DNA of 64,000 nt, from positions 212,288 to 276,287 of the forward strand of contig NZ_FWXI01000005.1 of the NCBI RefSeq assembly GCF_900176355.1. The letters run 5' to 3'. A program made the position numbers and the translations under genes. Of the stretch, positions 1-8,089 are shown piece after piece (the first letter of the stretch is position 1; the number at the start of each line of letters is the position of its first letter). The notes under the pieces are model-generated. The model searched no databases. It saw nothing but the letters and a program-made list of their open reading frames with translations, and was not told the origin of the DNA. The DNA comes from Sporomusa malonica. GTDB lineage: Bacteria; Bacillota; Negativicutes; Sporomusales; Sporomusaceae.

Positions 1-536
1 TGATGCATAAACTTCAAAGTCTTTGCATCAATAGTTTGTCCTTCTGATGCAAGGTCAACCGCTTGACCGCCGACCATTCCGGCTGCTCCGGCGGCATCGG
101 CTATTTCTTTAACTACCCTGACTAATATTGCTGAATCAACATTAGGCTGTGACAACATTGTACCAAAAGCGGCTGTTAAGAGCCCGTCACCTGCCAGAAT
201 AGCCATACCATCGCCATATACCTTGTGATTGGTGAGTTTACCGCGCCGGTAATCGTCGTTATCCATCGCCGGTAAATCATCATGAATCAGCGAATAAGTA
301 TGGATCATCTCTAGGCCGCAGGCCACAGGCAGATAATTAGAGCCCTGGCCGCCAACAGCATCAGCCGCAGCCATAAGCATTATCGGCCTTAATCGTTTTC
401 CGCCTGCAAACAGACTGTAGCGCATAGAATCATAAATTCCTGGCGGATAGGCGTTACCAGGGATATGCTCAGATAGAGCCTCATCAATCAGTTTAATTTT
501 ACTCTGGCAGTATTGGCTGAGTGAATTTTCTGTCAT
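1..536 (-). CDS. ispA: Polyprenyl (farnesyl/geranylgeranyl) diphosphate synthase, 3' end outside the window
   Basis: Condenses isopentenyl diphosphate with allylic diphosphates in isoprenoid synthesis (cytoplasmic). I translated the minus strand from the ATG at 536-534 and it stays open to base 1, giving about 178 residues of an expected 290 or so. Visible family marks are GGKRLRP near residue 46 and the first aspartate-rich motif DDLPAMD near residue 85, which binds Mg-diphosphate. A good ribosome site (GGAGGGTGAT) precedes the ATG by about 7 bases. It follows xseB by 5 bases, the usual xseA-xseB-ispA order, in which dxs often comes next; that would lie outside the window. The second Asp-rich motif is not covered. 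Chain length of the product cannot be told from this fragment. Confidence 0.93.
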   Translation of the reverse strand, partial: MTENSLSQYCQSKIKLIDEALSEHIPGNAYPPGIYDSMRYSLFAGGKRLRPIMLMAAADAVGGQGSNYLPVACGLEMIHTYSLIHDDLPAMDNDDYRRGKLTNHKVYGDGMAILAGDGLLTAAFGTMLSQPNVDSAILVRVVKEIADAAGAAGMVGGQAVDLASEGQTIDAKTLKFMH

Positions 537-541
537 AACAA

Positions 542-799
542 TCAATCACCCTCCACCAAATTAAGTGGCTTCTCAACCAAACGGCCCTGTTCCTGCTGCA
601 GTATTTTATCCACTTGTGCTTCTGCCACATTGAGACGTTCAAAACACAGCTTGGCATGCGAGATGCCTTGGCCGAATTTATCTAACGCTTCTTCCAGCGA
701 CAGATCACCTGTTTCTAATTGTTTTACAATTACTTCTAATTTGCCAAGAGCGTCCTCAAAACATACATTATTTTGCTTATTACTTGCTTTACTAGCCAT
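542..799 (-). CDS. xseB: Exodeoxyribonuclease VII small subunit
   Basis: Small subunit of exonuclease VII, which degrades single-stranded DNA from both ends; several XseB chains bind one XseA. The 85-residue product begins MASKASNKQ and contains the family core FEDALGKLEVIVKQLETG followed by LSLEEALDKFGQG, predicted as a helical hairpin. A start further upstream in the same frame is possible but would lie inside xseA. The ATG at 799 has a GGGAGGAC ribosome site 4-5 bases away and overlaps the end of xseA by 8 bases, as expected for translational coupling. Length is normal for the family. Confidence 0.95.
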   Translation of the reverse strand: MASKASNKQNNVCFEDALGKLEVIVKQLETGDLSLEEALDKFGQGISHAKLCFERLNVAEAQVDKILQQEQGRLVEKPLNLVEGD

Positions 800-2003
800 T
801 TTTGTCCTCCCTTGCCCGAATGACTCCAACATCCAATCGGCCTTGTCTTAAAATAATCTCCAGCGGCTGACCTGGTGTTACCTGGCTGGTGTTGTTCACA
901 ACTTTTCCTTCGGCGGTACGCACCAGACTGTAGCCTCTCCCTAGAACATCAAGTGGATTTAGCACTGATAACTTCTCAGCATAAATTTTTAAAGTATGCT
1001 GTTTGGAGAGAATAATTTTTCGCATTGCTTGTCCCAATCTTTCAACATACAAGTCTGTTAATTGCCTTTTGTCAGCGAAAAACTTTTCCGGCTGCAGAAA
1101 TACTTTGTTATCTCTGAGCTGTCGAACCACTTGCCGCTGCTCTTTAATGTAAGTCCGTATATTATTTTCCAGCATGGTTTGCAGTGTTTTTATGTACCGC
1201 TTCAATTCATGAATATCAGGCACAACAAGTTCGGCAGCCTGTGAAGGCGTTGCTGCCCTGCAGTCGGCTGCAAAATCGGCTAATGTATAATCTGTTTGAT
1301 GTCCGACAGCCGATACAATTGGGATGTTAGATTCTGCAATGGCCCGTACTACTCGCTCATCGTTGAAGGCCCACAATTCTTCAATTGAACCTCCACCACG
1401 ACCGGCAATAATAACATCTACGTTATTAAGGCTGTTAAAAGCTTGAATAGCTTGTACGATCTGCCCGGGCGCCTCAAGGCCTTGAACTTGAACCGGATAT
1501 AGGATAAGCGGCATACCTGGGTGTCGCCGTTTGGCGACTGTAATAATGTCTCTCAGAGCCGCGCCTGTGGGGGATGTTACGATGCCTACCGCTCTTGGCA
1601 AAAGGTTAAGCGTTTTTTTGCGGCTTTCGTCAAATAAACCTTCTGCTGCCAGTTTTTCTTTAAGTTGATTAAAGGCAAGATTTAGCTCACCTACACCATC
1701 AGGTATTAACTGGTCCGCATATAGCTGGTACTGCCCATCTCTTTCAAATATTGTAACCTGACCATACGCGACTACCTTAAGCCCATCCCTTGGTTCAAAT
1801 TTCAAAAATTGAGCCCGACTTTTAAACATTACCCCTTTTATTTGAGACCCGGAATCCTTAAGTGTAAAATAACAATGGCCCGAATAGTGACATTTGAAAT
1901 TAGATAACTCACCCCTGATGAAAATCGAAACTAATTTAGCGTCCCGATCAAACTGACCTTTAATATATTTAGTAAGGTCACTGACTGTATATATATTGCT
2001 CAT
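792..2003 (-). CDS. xseA: Exodeoxyribonuclease VII large subunit
   Basis: Catalytic subunit of exonuclease VII (DNA repair and recombination, cytoplasm), 403 residues, normal length. The N-terminal OB-fold (about residues 1-100, with IRGELSNFKCHYSGHCYF) binds ssDNA. The catalytic domain carries VGIVTSPTGAALRDI, then GRGGGSIEELWAFNDE and AVGHQTDYTLADFAADCRAATPSQAAE. The C-terminal half is largely coiled coil, with a final LGRGYSLV segment. It is the first gene of an xseA-xseB-ispA run. The 130 bases upstream contain a truncated copy of a dispersed repeat. Confidence 0.97.
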   Translation of the reverse strand: MSNIYTVSDLTKYIKGQFDRDAKLVSIFIRGELSNFKCHYSGHCYFTLKDSGSQIKGVMFKSRAQFLKFEPRDGLKVVAYGQVTIFERDGQYQLYADQLIPDGVGELNLAFNQLKEKLAAEGLFDESRKKTLNLLPRAVGIVTSPTGAALRDIITVAKRRHPGMPLILYPVQVQGLEAPGQIVQAIQAFNSLNNVDVIIAGRGGGSIEELWAFNDERVVRAIAESNIPIVSAVGHQTDYTLADFAADCRAATPSQAAELVVPDIHELKRYIKTLQTMLENNIRTYIKEQRQVVRQLRDNKVFLQPEKFFADKRQLTDLYVERLGQAMRKIILSKQHTLKIYAEKLSVLNPLDVLGRGYSLVRTAEGKVVNNTSQVTPGQPLEIILRQGRLDVGVIRAREDKNG

Positions 2004-2037
2004 ATTTATTCCACCTGATTATATACATGATAATTTT

Positions 2038-2064
2038 GGCTCGGCGCAAGCCGTGTTTTCTTAT
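2038..2064 (+). repeat. Truncated copy of dispersed terminator-repeat family (reverse orientation)
   Basis: Read on the minus strand this is ATAAGAAAACACGG followed by CTTGCGCCGAGCC, identical over about 25 bases to the start of the full copy at 20496-20577, after which similarity stops. Read on the plus strand it is a small CGGC/GCCG hairpin followed by TGTTTTCTT. No plus-strand gene lies to its left, so a terminator role here is doubtful. Confidence 0.6.
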
Positions 2065-2093
2065 ATTTCTTTATAATAATAACCTATAAATGC

Positions 2094-2117
2094 AAAAAAA
2101 ACCAGACATAAGTCTGG
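2094..2117 (-). terminator. Rho-independent terminator after small membrane gene
   Basis: Minus-strand hairpin with a perfect 6-bp stem (CCAGAC/GTCTGG, loop TTAT) followed directly by eight T. It lies 18 bases past the stop of the 45-residue ORF. Confidence 0.75.
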
Positions 2118-2135
2118 GTAAAGAAGATATGGCAA

Positions 2136-2273
2136 TTAAAATCTGGCTCCGAAATAGCGTTGTGCTAAATATCCACTTACACTTCCCACCACGAACCAAA
2201 AGAAATATCCAGGGGGAATCAGATGTCCAACAACTGAGCCGATGACTGCGCCTGCTAGAATATAGGGTACCAT
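2136..2273 (-). CDS. Small hydrophobic protein, 45 residues
   Basis: Short ORF starting MVPYILAGAVIGSVVGH and ending RYFGARF. It looks like two membrane helices (about residues 3-19 and 22-40) separated by a PPG turn, with many glycines. Support for translation: a strong ribosome site GGGAGGTGA sits 4-5 bases before the ATG, and a terminator follows the stop. I do not recognise the family. It resembles small glycine-zipper membrane proteins of Bacillota only in style. It stands alone between the TsaD-like gene and xseA, on the same strand. Confidence 0.6.
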   Translation of the reverse strand: MVPYILAGAVIGSVVGHLIPPGYFFWFVVGSVSGYLAQRYFGARF

Positions 2274-2346
2274 GGTGTCACCTCCCGGCATATGGTTTAT
2301 GTATCATATGCAAAGGAGGCAGCTATGGTGAATTGCAAGGCAATTA

Positions 2347-3306
2347 TTACGAGATTAGCGCAAAGTAAGCAGCGCCGATTGCATTATCGGGGCTATAAAT
2401 ATTGTCCGGAAAGTATAATTGAGCCACGCCCTGATGTTCCAGTTGCTCTATTAGGTAGTGCCGGATAAATCTGTTAGCCATTACTCCGCCCACCAATAAT
2501 ATCTCAGCAAGACCAGTATGGGTAACTGCATGTTTTATCATAGCAGTCACAGCGCGGGCAATACAAAGTTCCACACTGGCGGCAATCCCCCCCATATCAG
2601 TGCTTTGGGCAACAAGCTTGCGGATGTAAGTTTCCGGCCCAGCAAAACTGACAGAGGCATCTCTGACAGTTACCGGTACTTTAACAGCTTGGTCACGATT
2701 AGGGGCCGCAAGAGCCTCGAGCTGTGCTCCAGCGGGAAAAGGCAACCCCAGAAGAACCCCTATTCGATCAACAAGTTGACCAGCGTGAATATCTTGGCTG
2801 CCGCCAAGTATCTCCATCGATAGCCTTCCTGAATTTGTTGCGACTATATCCGGCGATACTTTCACAATTTCAGTCGTTCCACCAGATAAGTGGACAACCA
2901 AGAAAGCAGCTGCCTGTGGGCCGCCTGCAGACCATATCCCGGCAAAAATGTGATTCTCCTGATGACTGATGCGATAAAGCGGTACATTATGACTCAGCGA
3001 CAATACCCTAGCATAGCCTTCTCCGACCAAAAATGCGGGCATATAAGAGTCAGGTAGCGGTCGAGGAAAAGCGGACACACAGATCGCTTTAAAATGAACT
3101 GGTTTGGCAATACTGCAGCATGCCTCAGCAAACAGTTCTGGCAAGTTACGTGTATGTTGAAACACCATTTCTGATTGTTGAAGTCCTCGACTACCGGTTT
3201 TAACCTTCAGGATTCTCCGGCAGTCAGCAACAAGCTTCCCCTGCTCATCCAATATAGCCACTGAAGTAGTATAGCAACTAGTGTCTATTCCTAACGTATA
3301 GCTCAT
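2347..3306 (-). CDS. TsaD/Kae1-like (peptidase M22 family) protein, divergent paralogue
   Basis: 319 residues of the ASKHA-fold Kae1/TsaD family. Authentic TsaD makes the threonylcarbamoyl group of t6A in tRNA. Here the motifs are present but altered: IDTSCYTTS at the N-terminus in place of the usual IETSCDETA, HQENHIF for the metal-binding HMEGHI (both His kept), LSGGTTEIV for VSGGHTEL, SFAGPETYIRKL for SFSGLKTA, and GGVMANR near the end. The protein is also somewhat shorter than TsaD. Its ATG overlaps the nusB stop (ATGA-type), so the two are coupled. I infer a paralogue whose substrate may differ; calling it the t6A enzyme would be unsafe. A true tsaD would be expected elsewhere in the genome. 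Confidence 0.8.
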   Translation of the reverse strand: MSYTLGIDTSCYTTSVAILDEQGKLVADCRRILKVKTGSRGLQQSEMVFQHTRNLPELFAEACCSIAKPVHFKAICVSAFPRPLPDSYMPAFLVGEGYARVLSLSHNVPLYRISHQENHIFAGIWSAGGPQAAAFLVVHLSGGTTEIVKVSPDIVATNSGRLSMEILGGSQDIHAGQLVDRIGVLLGLPFPAGAQLEALAAPNRDQAVKVPVTVRDASVSFAGPETYIRKLVAQSTDMGGIAASVELCIARAVTAMIKHAVTHTGLAEILLVGGVMANRFIRHYLIEQLEHQGVAQLYFPDNIYSPDNAIGAAYFALIS

Positions 3307-3719
3307 GACAGTTCTTTATTCTTTACAATTGACCCCAATATTCCGTTAATAAAGCGACTGGAGTCCTCTGTACCAAAAGTTTTTGCTAATTCAACAGCTT
3401 CATTGATAGCCACGCCTGGTTGCAGTCGCTCGTTACTATATTTCATTTCATAAATAGCCATTCTGGCTATATTGCGGTCAACACCGGCCATACGATCAAT
3501 TTTCCATTCCCGTGATAACTCGGATATGTATTCATCAATGGCAGCTAAGTTATAGTATGTGCCTTCTACCAACGATTTGGCATAGAGCTTGGTGCTCTCA
3601 TTAATATCTTCCCGCTCACTAAATACTGAGTTGATCGCCTCGTCATTGGTAACGCCTGAATTAAAATCTAACTGAAATAAAGCTTGAACAGCCATTTCAC
3701 GGGCCTTTCTGCGGCTCAT
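3303..3719 (-). CDS. nusB: Transcription antitermination protein NusB
   Basis: RNA-binding antitermination factor that, with NusE (S10), binds boxA of rRNA operons. The 138-residue all-helical product starts MSRRKAREMAVQALFQLDFN and contains IDRMAGVDRNIARMAIYEM and the conserved PGVAINEAVELAKTFGTEDSSRF near the C-terminus. Length is normal. An AGAGGG ribosome site precedes the start. It lies downstream of the asp23/amaP/DUF2273 genes, an order often seen in Bacillota, and is coupled to the TsaD-like gene. Confidence 0.96.
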   Translation of the reverse strand: MSRRKAREMAVQALFQLDFNSGVTNDEAINSVFSEREDINESTKLYAKSLVEGTYYNLAAIDEYISELSREWKIDRMAGVDRNIARMAIYEMKYSNERLQPGVAINEAVELAKTFGTEDSSRFINGILGSIVKNKELS

Positions 3720-3741
3720 AATTTCCCTCTTTCTAAAGCTT

Positions 3742-3978
3742 CTACCGGTTGTAACCAGGTGGCAGCAGCTTATCTAATATTTCCATGATATCTTCTTTTT
3801 GGTCAATACGTTTACCAACTACATAACCGGCCACAACGCAGAAAACTACAAATAGTGTACGGAAAAAACCAAAAGTTATGACAAGAATGCCAAAGAGAAA
3901 GCCTAACAACACCCCTAGAAGTTTTCCGCTATGGTGCTGCCAGATTTCTTCAAATAGTTTTGAATTCAATACCGCCAC
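3742..3978 (-). CDS. DUF2273 family small membrane protein
   Basis: 78-residue protein with a soluble head (residues 1-18, LFEEIWQHHSGK), two close membrane helices (about 19-52, rich in Gly/Phe/Val) and a charged tail KRIDQKEDIMEILDKLLPPG. This is the DUF2273 pattern, nearly always found beside Asp23 and AmaP. Two starts are possible: GTG at 3978 (used here), or TTG at 3969, which is better spaced from AGGGGTGG. Role not known; the context suggests cell-envelope stress or anchoring of Asp23-type proteins. Confidence 0.85.
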   Translation of the reverse strand: MAVLNSKLFEEIWQHHSGKLLGVLLGFLFGILVITFGFFRTLFVVFCVVAGYVVGKRIDQKEDIMEILDKLLPPGYNR

Positions 3979-3980
3979 CC

Positions 3981-4520
3981 CTATTCAACACGCTGTTTTG
4001 CTTTGAAATCATTGCTGATGCTTTCCACTATGACCTGAACATCAGCCAACTCAATTCCTACGGTGTTTTTGATATATTCATGAACGCGCTTTTGTATTTC
4101 ACCAGCCACAGTTGGAACATGACTCTCGGGGCTTACGATTGCTTTTATACGTACTGTAATCCCTTGAGCAGCAAGCGCCACATTTACCTTGATTCCGCGA
4201 ACGCCGCGCATGTGCCGTACTACCTTCTCTACCAAATTTTCTACTGCATCGAGGGAAATATGCACGTCCCCCATATCATTATGATGAACAATGGTATCTT
4301 TCGCTTTACGGGAACGAAGACCAGCTAAAAGCAGTCTGATGCTCACCAGAAAAAACACTGCACCAACCAGCGAAGCTTCCCATTGACCATACACATGTGC
4401 AAGGCTCGTCCCCGCCCATTCCAAAGGAATAAGGCGTAAAGACAGGAGAATAACAGCAAATGACAAAAACGCCAGTAAAAATGTATAAATAGATAGGATA
4501 ATGCGGTCAATGATCCCCAT
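3981..4520 (-). CDS. amaP: Alkaline shock response membrane anchor protein AmaP
   Basis: 179 residues. The N-terminus is a long hydrophobic pair of helices (about residues 5-30 and 48-68), followed by a soluble Asp23-like segment with VEKVVRHMRGVRGIKVNVA and VHEYIKNTVGIELADVQVIVESI. In Staphylococcus aureus AmaP holds Asp23 at the membrane; the asp23 gene lies just upstream here, 29 bases away. A strong AAAGGAG site precedes the ATG by six bases. The DUF2273 gene follows by two bases, so the three probably form one unit. Confidence 0.88.
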   Translation of the reverse strand: MGIIDRIILSIYTFLLAFLSFAVILLSLRLIPLEWAGTSLAHVYGQWEASLVGAVFFLVSIRLLLAGLRSRKAKDTIVHHNDMGDVHISLDAVENLVEKVVRHMRGVRGIKVNVALAAQGITVRIKAIVSPESHVPTVAGEIQKRVHEYIKNTVGIELADVQVIVESISNDFKAKQRVE

Positions 4521-4549
4521 AGTGTTCTCCTTTCCTTGGCCTCTCCCAA

Positions 4550-4951
4550 TTATCTTACCCTAATATCTTCTTCTTTACCTTCTGGAGAAAATCCTACACC
4601 TTGGACATGGATGTTAACTTCGACAACATCCAGGCCTGTCATGGATTCAATACCCCGTTTAACATTTTCCTGGACTTTTAGTGCTACATCGGGAATACGT
4701 ACACCATATTCAACAATAATATATAGATCTACTGCCGCTTCGCGTTCACCGACTTCAACCTTAACGCCTTTGGAAAGATTTTTTTTGCCCAACATCTCTG
4801 CAATGCCGCCTACTAAGCCAGCACTCATCCCAGCGACTCCGGTTACCTCGGTTGCTGCAAGCCCAGCGATAATGCCAACAACCTCGTCAGCAATCCGAAT
4901 AGAACCTACATCATTATGCTCAGTTTTTTCCATACGCTCTCGCTTTTCCAT
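4550..4951 (-). CDS. Asp23/Gls24 family envelope stress protein
   Basis: 133-residue Asp23/Gls24 protein: IRIADEVVGIIAGLAATEV, a glycine-rich middle, VEVGEREAAVDLYIIVEYG and a C-terminal AGMTGLDVVEVN-like strand (here ESMTGLDVVEVNIHVQGV). Related proteins accumulate at the membrane during alkaline or cell-wall stress. The first ATG (4951) lacks an ideal ribosome site; an internal ATG six codons on (MEKTEHND) is possible. It is the first gene after a good sigma-A promoter at 5023-5051 and heads the run asp23-amaP-DUF2273-nusB. Confidence 0.9.
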   Translation of the reverse strand: MEKRERMEKTEHNDVGSIRIADEVVGIIAGLAATEVTGVAGMSAGLVGGIAEMLGKKNLSKGVKVEVGEREAAVDLYIIVEYGVRIPDVALKVQENVKRGIESMTGLDVVEVNIHVQGVGFSPEGKEEDIRVR

Positions 4952-5022
4952 TCCAACCCCCCCAAAAAAAATCTCCTGATTACTAAATTCTATTATATAT
5001 ATAGATATCTTATAACTTTATT

Positions 5023-5051
5023 ATTATACCAAGCTTTTTCCAATTTTACAA
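5023..5051 (-). promoter_or_regulatory. Sigma-A promoter of the asp23-amaP operon
   Basis: On the minus strand TTGTAA, 17-base spacer, TATAAT (a perfect -10). It lies about 70 bases upstream of the asp23 start and just after the spoIIIAH terminator, which separates the two operons. Confidence 0.8.
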
Positions 5052-5060
5052 TTTTAGACG

Positions 5061-5092
5061 AAAAAAATAAGGGGAGCCGACAAGCTCCACTT
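5061..5092 (-). terminator. Terminator of the spoIIIA operon
   Basis: Minus-strand hairpin (AAG-GGAGC/GCTCC-CTT with one mismatch, short loop), then TTATTTTTTT. It overlaps the last codon of spoIIIAH and its TAA stop. Confidence 0.75.
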
Positions 5093-5633
5093 ATGGTTTG
5101 GCACTAACAGTAATATCTTCCGGCTTAACCCCAGCAGTGCGACTAATTACTTCTGCCACTTGGATAACTTCTTCCCGAGTCAGTGCTGTCGTCTTAACGA
5201 CTGCACTGACTGAGTTATCGCGAACAAATACCAGGGCATCCCCAAACCCCTTGGCTTTAATTAAGTTTTCCATTTCAGCTTCCCGTTGCTTTTCAAGTGT
5301 CATTTTAAGGATGCTTTCTTGAGCCTGCTGCTTAGAATCCTCGGTTTTAGCATTTTTTATAATTTCACGTAAAAGGTCTGAGCGTTCACTTCTGATTTTA
5401 TCACGTTCAAGCCGATATTCAGTAAAAAAGTCGGGAGCCATTGCAGGCACAACCTGATCAGGAACTACCGGTTTAGTTACCTGCATCGCATTCGATCGGT
5501 CGGCTCTCGTCTGGAGTATATCCTGTGCACAGTTCCAGGCACCACTGATAATGAGTGAAAGTATGCCTGCAAGTACTACAAAAATGGCAAGTTTCCCAAT
5601 TTTACTTAACGAAAAAACCGAAATTATTCTCAT
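5091..5633 (-). CDS. spoIIIAH: Stage III sporulation protein AH
   Basis: Mother-cell half of the SpoIIIAH-SpoIIQ channel that spans the two membranes around the forespore. The 180-residue product has one N-terminal membrane helix (about residues 12-33), a charged coiled region (residues 75-120, rich in E/K/R/Q), and a C-terminal YscJ-like ring-building domain with DALVFVRDNSVSAVVKT and ITREEV-like TREEVIQVAEVISRTAGV. Last gene of the eight-gene spoIIIA operon, 12 bases after spoIIIAG. SpoIIQ itself is not in this window. Confidence 0.93.
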   Translation of the reverse strand: MRIISVFSLSKIGKLAIFVVLAGILSLIISGAWNCAQDILQTRADRSNAMQVTKPVVPDQVVPAMAPDFFTEYRLERDKIRSERSDLLREIIKNAKTEDSKQQAQESILKMTLEKQREAEMENLIKAKGFGDALVFVRDNSVSAVVKTTALTREEVIQVAEVISRTAGVKPEDITVSAKP

Positions 5634-5645
5634 GTTCTTTTTACC

Positions 5646-6263
5646 TCACTTTCTCTGCGGCAGAACTGTAATTTTATACGGAGGAATTCCTAAACCGGAT
5701 TCTACAGCTCTGGTCAGATTAGCCTTAACCGCTGAATCATAAGCTCCTTCAGCGACAATTAGCACACCTTTAATTAACGGCTTGTATTCCCTTACCGTTA
5801 CCGGCCGATCGGCGCCGTTTTCTTTGCTTAATAATATTTGCTCCGACTCTTTGGTTTCAGTTGTTGTACGGATGCCGCCGGTATTATCTTTTTCCTGTAC
5901 AGTTTTAGTCTCTTTTGTAATATTTTTAGCATGCTCCTGCATACCACCGGTTTCCAACGTTATGCTTACAGATACAGCACCGGCTCCCTTAACCTGTGCC
6001 AACAGGTTGGCTAGTTTGCTTTCCAATGCTTCTTCGTAACTACGCCCAATAGCTGGAGCATTTTTAGCTGTTTCAACAGGAGCATACTGCTTAGGCCTTT
6101 CCGAAACTGGTTCATATACTCCACCAACTACCAATAACATAATACCAAGCAATCCGAGCCATATCAGCCTGGCATTTAGCACACCATCTTTTAGAAGTTG
6201 GCCAGGCACAACCTTTTTGGCTCCAGACAGCCATCCTTTCAGGGAAGTTCCTAACGCACTCAT
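5646..6263 (-). CDS. spoIIIAG: Stage III sporulation protein AG
   Basis: Ring-forming component of the SpoIIIA-SpoIIQ complex. 205 residues: a short cytoplasmic N-terminus, a membrane helix at about 31-50 (LIWLGLLGIMLLVVGGVY), then an extracytoplasmic domain with LANLLAQVKGAGAVSVSITLETGG and a C-terminal strand GVLIVAEGAYDSAVKANLTRAVESGLGIPPYKITVL, the ring-building motif. An Asn/Thr/Glu-rich insert (about residues 110-145) corresponds to the barrel-forming region of the B. subtilis protein. The ribosome site AGGAGGT is strong. Confidence 0.94.
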   Translation of the reverse strand: MSALGTSLKGWLSGAKKVVPGQLLKDGVLNARLIWLGLLGIMLLVVGGVYEPVSERPKQYAPVETAKNAPAIGRSYEEALESKLANLLAQVKGAGAVSVSITLETGGMQEHAKNITKETKTVQEKDNTGGIRTTTETKESEQILLSKENGADRPVTVREYKPLIKGVLIVAEGAYDSAVKANLTRAVESGLGIPPYKITVLPQRK

Positions 6264-6276
6264 AACCCTTTACCTC

Positions 6277-6891
6277 CTAATTTTTTCGTTTAACCTCAAC
6301 TTGATTAGACTTAAGCTGATATAACTCAGTTACTGCCCTTTTGACTTTGTCAATTACTGATTGAGACAACTTGTCTGATTTGTTTGTTGTCTCAACTACA
6401 TCAGGTCTAATTACAACCTTGGCAATTTTTCGTTCATCGGCAATAATTCCTGGTTCAATATAAACTACTACACTCTTGATTTTACCCACATTTTCCTGCT
6501 GAGCCGCATCGGCGATAGCTACTGTTACTTTAGCATCAGCGACACCGTCGATGGCCAGTACTGTTGCCCTAATTTGTTTGGATAAGTCTCTTATATACAG
6601 CTCACGGGCCAATTCATTGCGTTTACCGGTAACATGATTGGCTGCGCTCAAAATGTTACCATCAGATAAATCACTTTCAGCCCGAGTTGCTAATGTTGGA
6701 ATTTGATCTTCTGTCAGCCTAGTTTCAATAACACTGATGATTGGATTTAAAATAGCCAGCATGATAAACAAACCCATAATCACCCTTATAAAGCGCTGCA
6801 TACTGTTGTTTGGCAGTAAAAGCTCCAAAAACGAGGCAAATAATACCACAAATATAATACTTTTTACCCATACAGTAATAGAATCTATCAT
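6277..6891 (-). CDS. spoIIIAF: Stage III sporulation protein AF
   Basis: 204 residues: two membrane helices (about 9-27 and 36-53, around LLPNNSMQRFIRVIMGLFIMLAI) and an extracytoplasmic domain (about 100-200) that in B. subtilis has a ring-building fold, here with LAIDGVADAKVTVAIADAA and VVVYIEPG. Lies between spoIIIAE and spoIIIAG with short gaps, ribosome site AGGTGAT. Confidence 0.92.
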   Translation of the reverse strand: MIDSITVWVKSIIFVVLFASFLELLLPNNSMQRFIRVIMGLFIMLAILNPIISVIETRLTEDQIPTLATRAESDLSDGNILSAANHVTGKRNELARELYIRDLSKQIRATVLAIDGVADAKVTVAIADAAQQENVGKIKSVVVYIEPGIIADERKIAKVVIRPDVVETTNKSDKLSQSVIDKVKRAVTELYQLKSNQVEVKRKN

Positions 6892-6916
6892 ATCATCACC
6901 TACCGCAAAGGCTTCG

Positions 6917-8077
6917 CTAACGCAACATCATGGCAACACTGCCGGCACCGATAATCATAGTCACTACTAAAAAAAACATCAATGCAACTGTTAATAACGC
7001 ACCAAACACCAAGAGCAGATTATTGCCCATAGCATCCAGGCACTTGGCCATTTTTTCATCTCCCATGGGTTGGATCAAAGCCCCGGCAATCTTTATCACT
7101 ACTACCAGCGAAATCAGTTTTACGAGCGGCAGCGCACACAATAGGGCAATTGCTAATACTCCGAAGATACCTACTGCGTTTTTTAAAAGCAGCGATGCAC
7201 CCATAACCAACTCGACAGTGTCGGCAAACATTTTGCCGACTACAGGTATAAAAGTAGCGGTTGCGTATTTCGCCGTTCTCAAGGTCAATCCATCAGCAAC
7301 ACTGCCAGCCACTCCCTGGATACTGACAATACCAATAAATATTACCAATACTAAACCTAGTGTCATCATCCCAGCCTGTTTGAGTACTCCGGTCAAATTG
7401 CTAAGCTTATAGTTACCGGAGAGATAGTTGACACACTCTAAAATAGCCGTTAAGAATAGTAACGGTAAAATAATGTCTTTAACAAGGACACTTGTCACAC
7501 TGACAACTAGCAGCATAAGCGGAGTAAACAACGCCACTGATGTTAACGCACCTACCCCGGCTAATAGGGATAACAACAATGGCAATAGTGCTTCCATAAA
7601 GCCGACCATATTGCCTACAGTTTCTCTGGCCAGTGTCAGTCCCTGATAAAAGGCACTCAACGCGATCACCGATAAGAAGATAAAGCATACGCTGTAGGCC
7701 AGTAAGGAAATAGTCGACTGTTCAAATGAATTCTGCAGATTTTGTAGCAGCGCGCATAACACTGCCAAAAAAAGCAGTTTCCCCATCAGGTGAATATTAA
7801 TTGCTATTTCCTTAAATAAATAGGAAATCAGCTTATTAGCAATGGTTTGCCAGTTGAAAGCAAGTCCTTTAGTCGCAATGTCTTTGATTGTTTCAGTAGT
7901 CAATAACGGTATATCTTCATTCAGCTCTTTATTGACTACCTGAATAAAATGATTGACATTATTAACTGATGAACTGTCCAGCAAATCTATCGGCAAATCT
8001 GGACTAACATCAGGTGCTGCCCAAGCGATATTAATACCAAAAATACATACTAATATTGTAATAATTAACTTTTTCAC
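6917..8077 (-). CDS. spoIIIAE: Stage III sporulation protein AE
   Basis: Largest membrane protein of the SpoIIIA complex, 386 residues from the GTG at 8077 (ribosome site GGTGGA six bases upstream; a GTG two codons earlier is too close to that site). It has an N-terminal signal-like helix (residues 4-21, ending AWA), an extracytoplasmic stretch to about residue 95, and then seven or so helices rich in Leu/Ala/Gly, including the conserved ALLPLLLSLLAGVGALTSVALF and GGTTA-like regions. Probably forms or gates the pore of the mother-cell channel (known for the family, inferred here). Confidence 0.94.
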   Translation of the reverse strand: MKKLIITILVCIFGINIAWAAPDVSPDLPIDLLDSSSVNNVNHFIQVVNKELNEDIPLLTTETIKDIATKGLAFNWQTIANKLISYLFKEIAINIHLMGKLLFLAVLCALLQNLQNSFEQSTISLLAYSVCFIFLSVIALSAFYQGLTLARETVGNMVGFMEALLPLLLSLLAGVGALTSVALFTPLMLLVVSVTSVLVKDIILPLLFLTAILECVNYLSGNYKLSNLTGVLKQAGMMTLGLVLVIFIGIVSIQGVAGSVADGLTLRTAKYATATFIPVVGKMFADTVELVMGASLLLKNAVGIFGVLAIALLCALPLVKLISLVVVIKIAGALIQPMGDEKMAKCLDAMGNNLLLVFGALLTVALMFFLVVTMIIGAGSVAMMLR

Positions 8078-8089
8078 GTGCACTCCACC

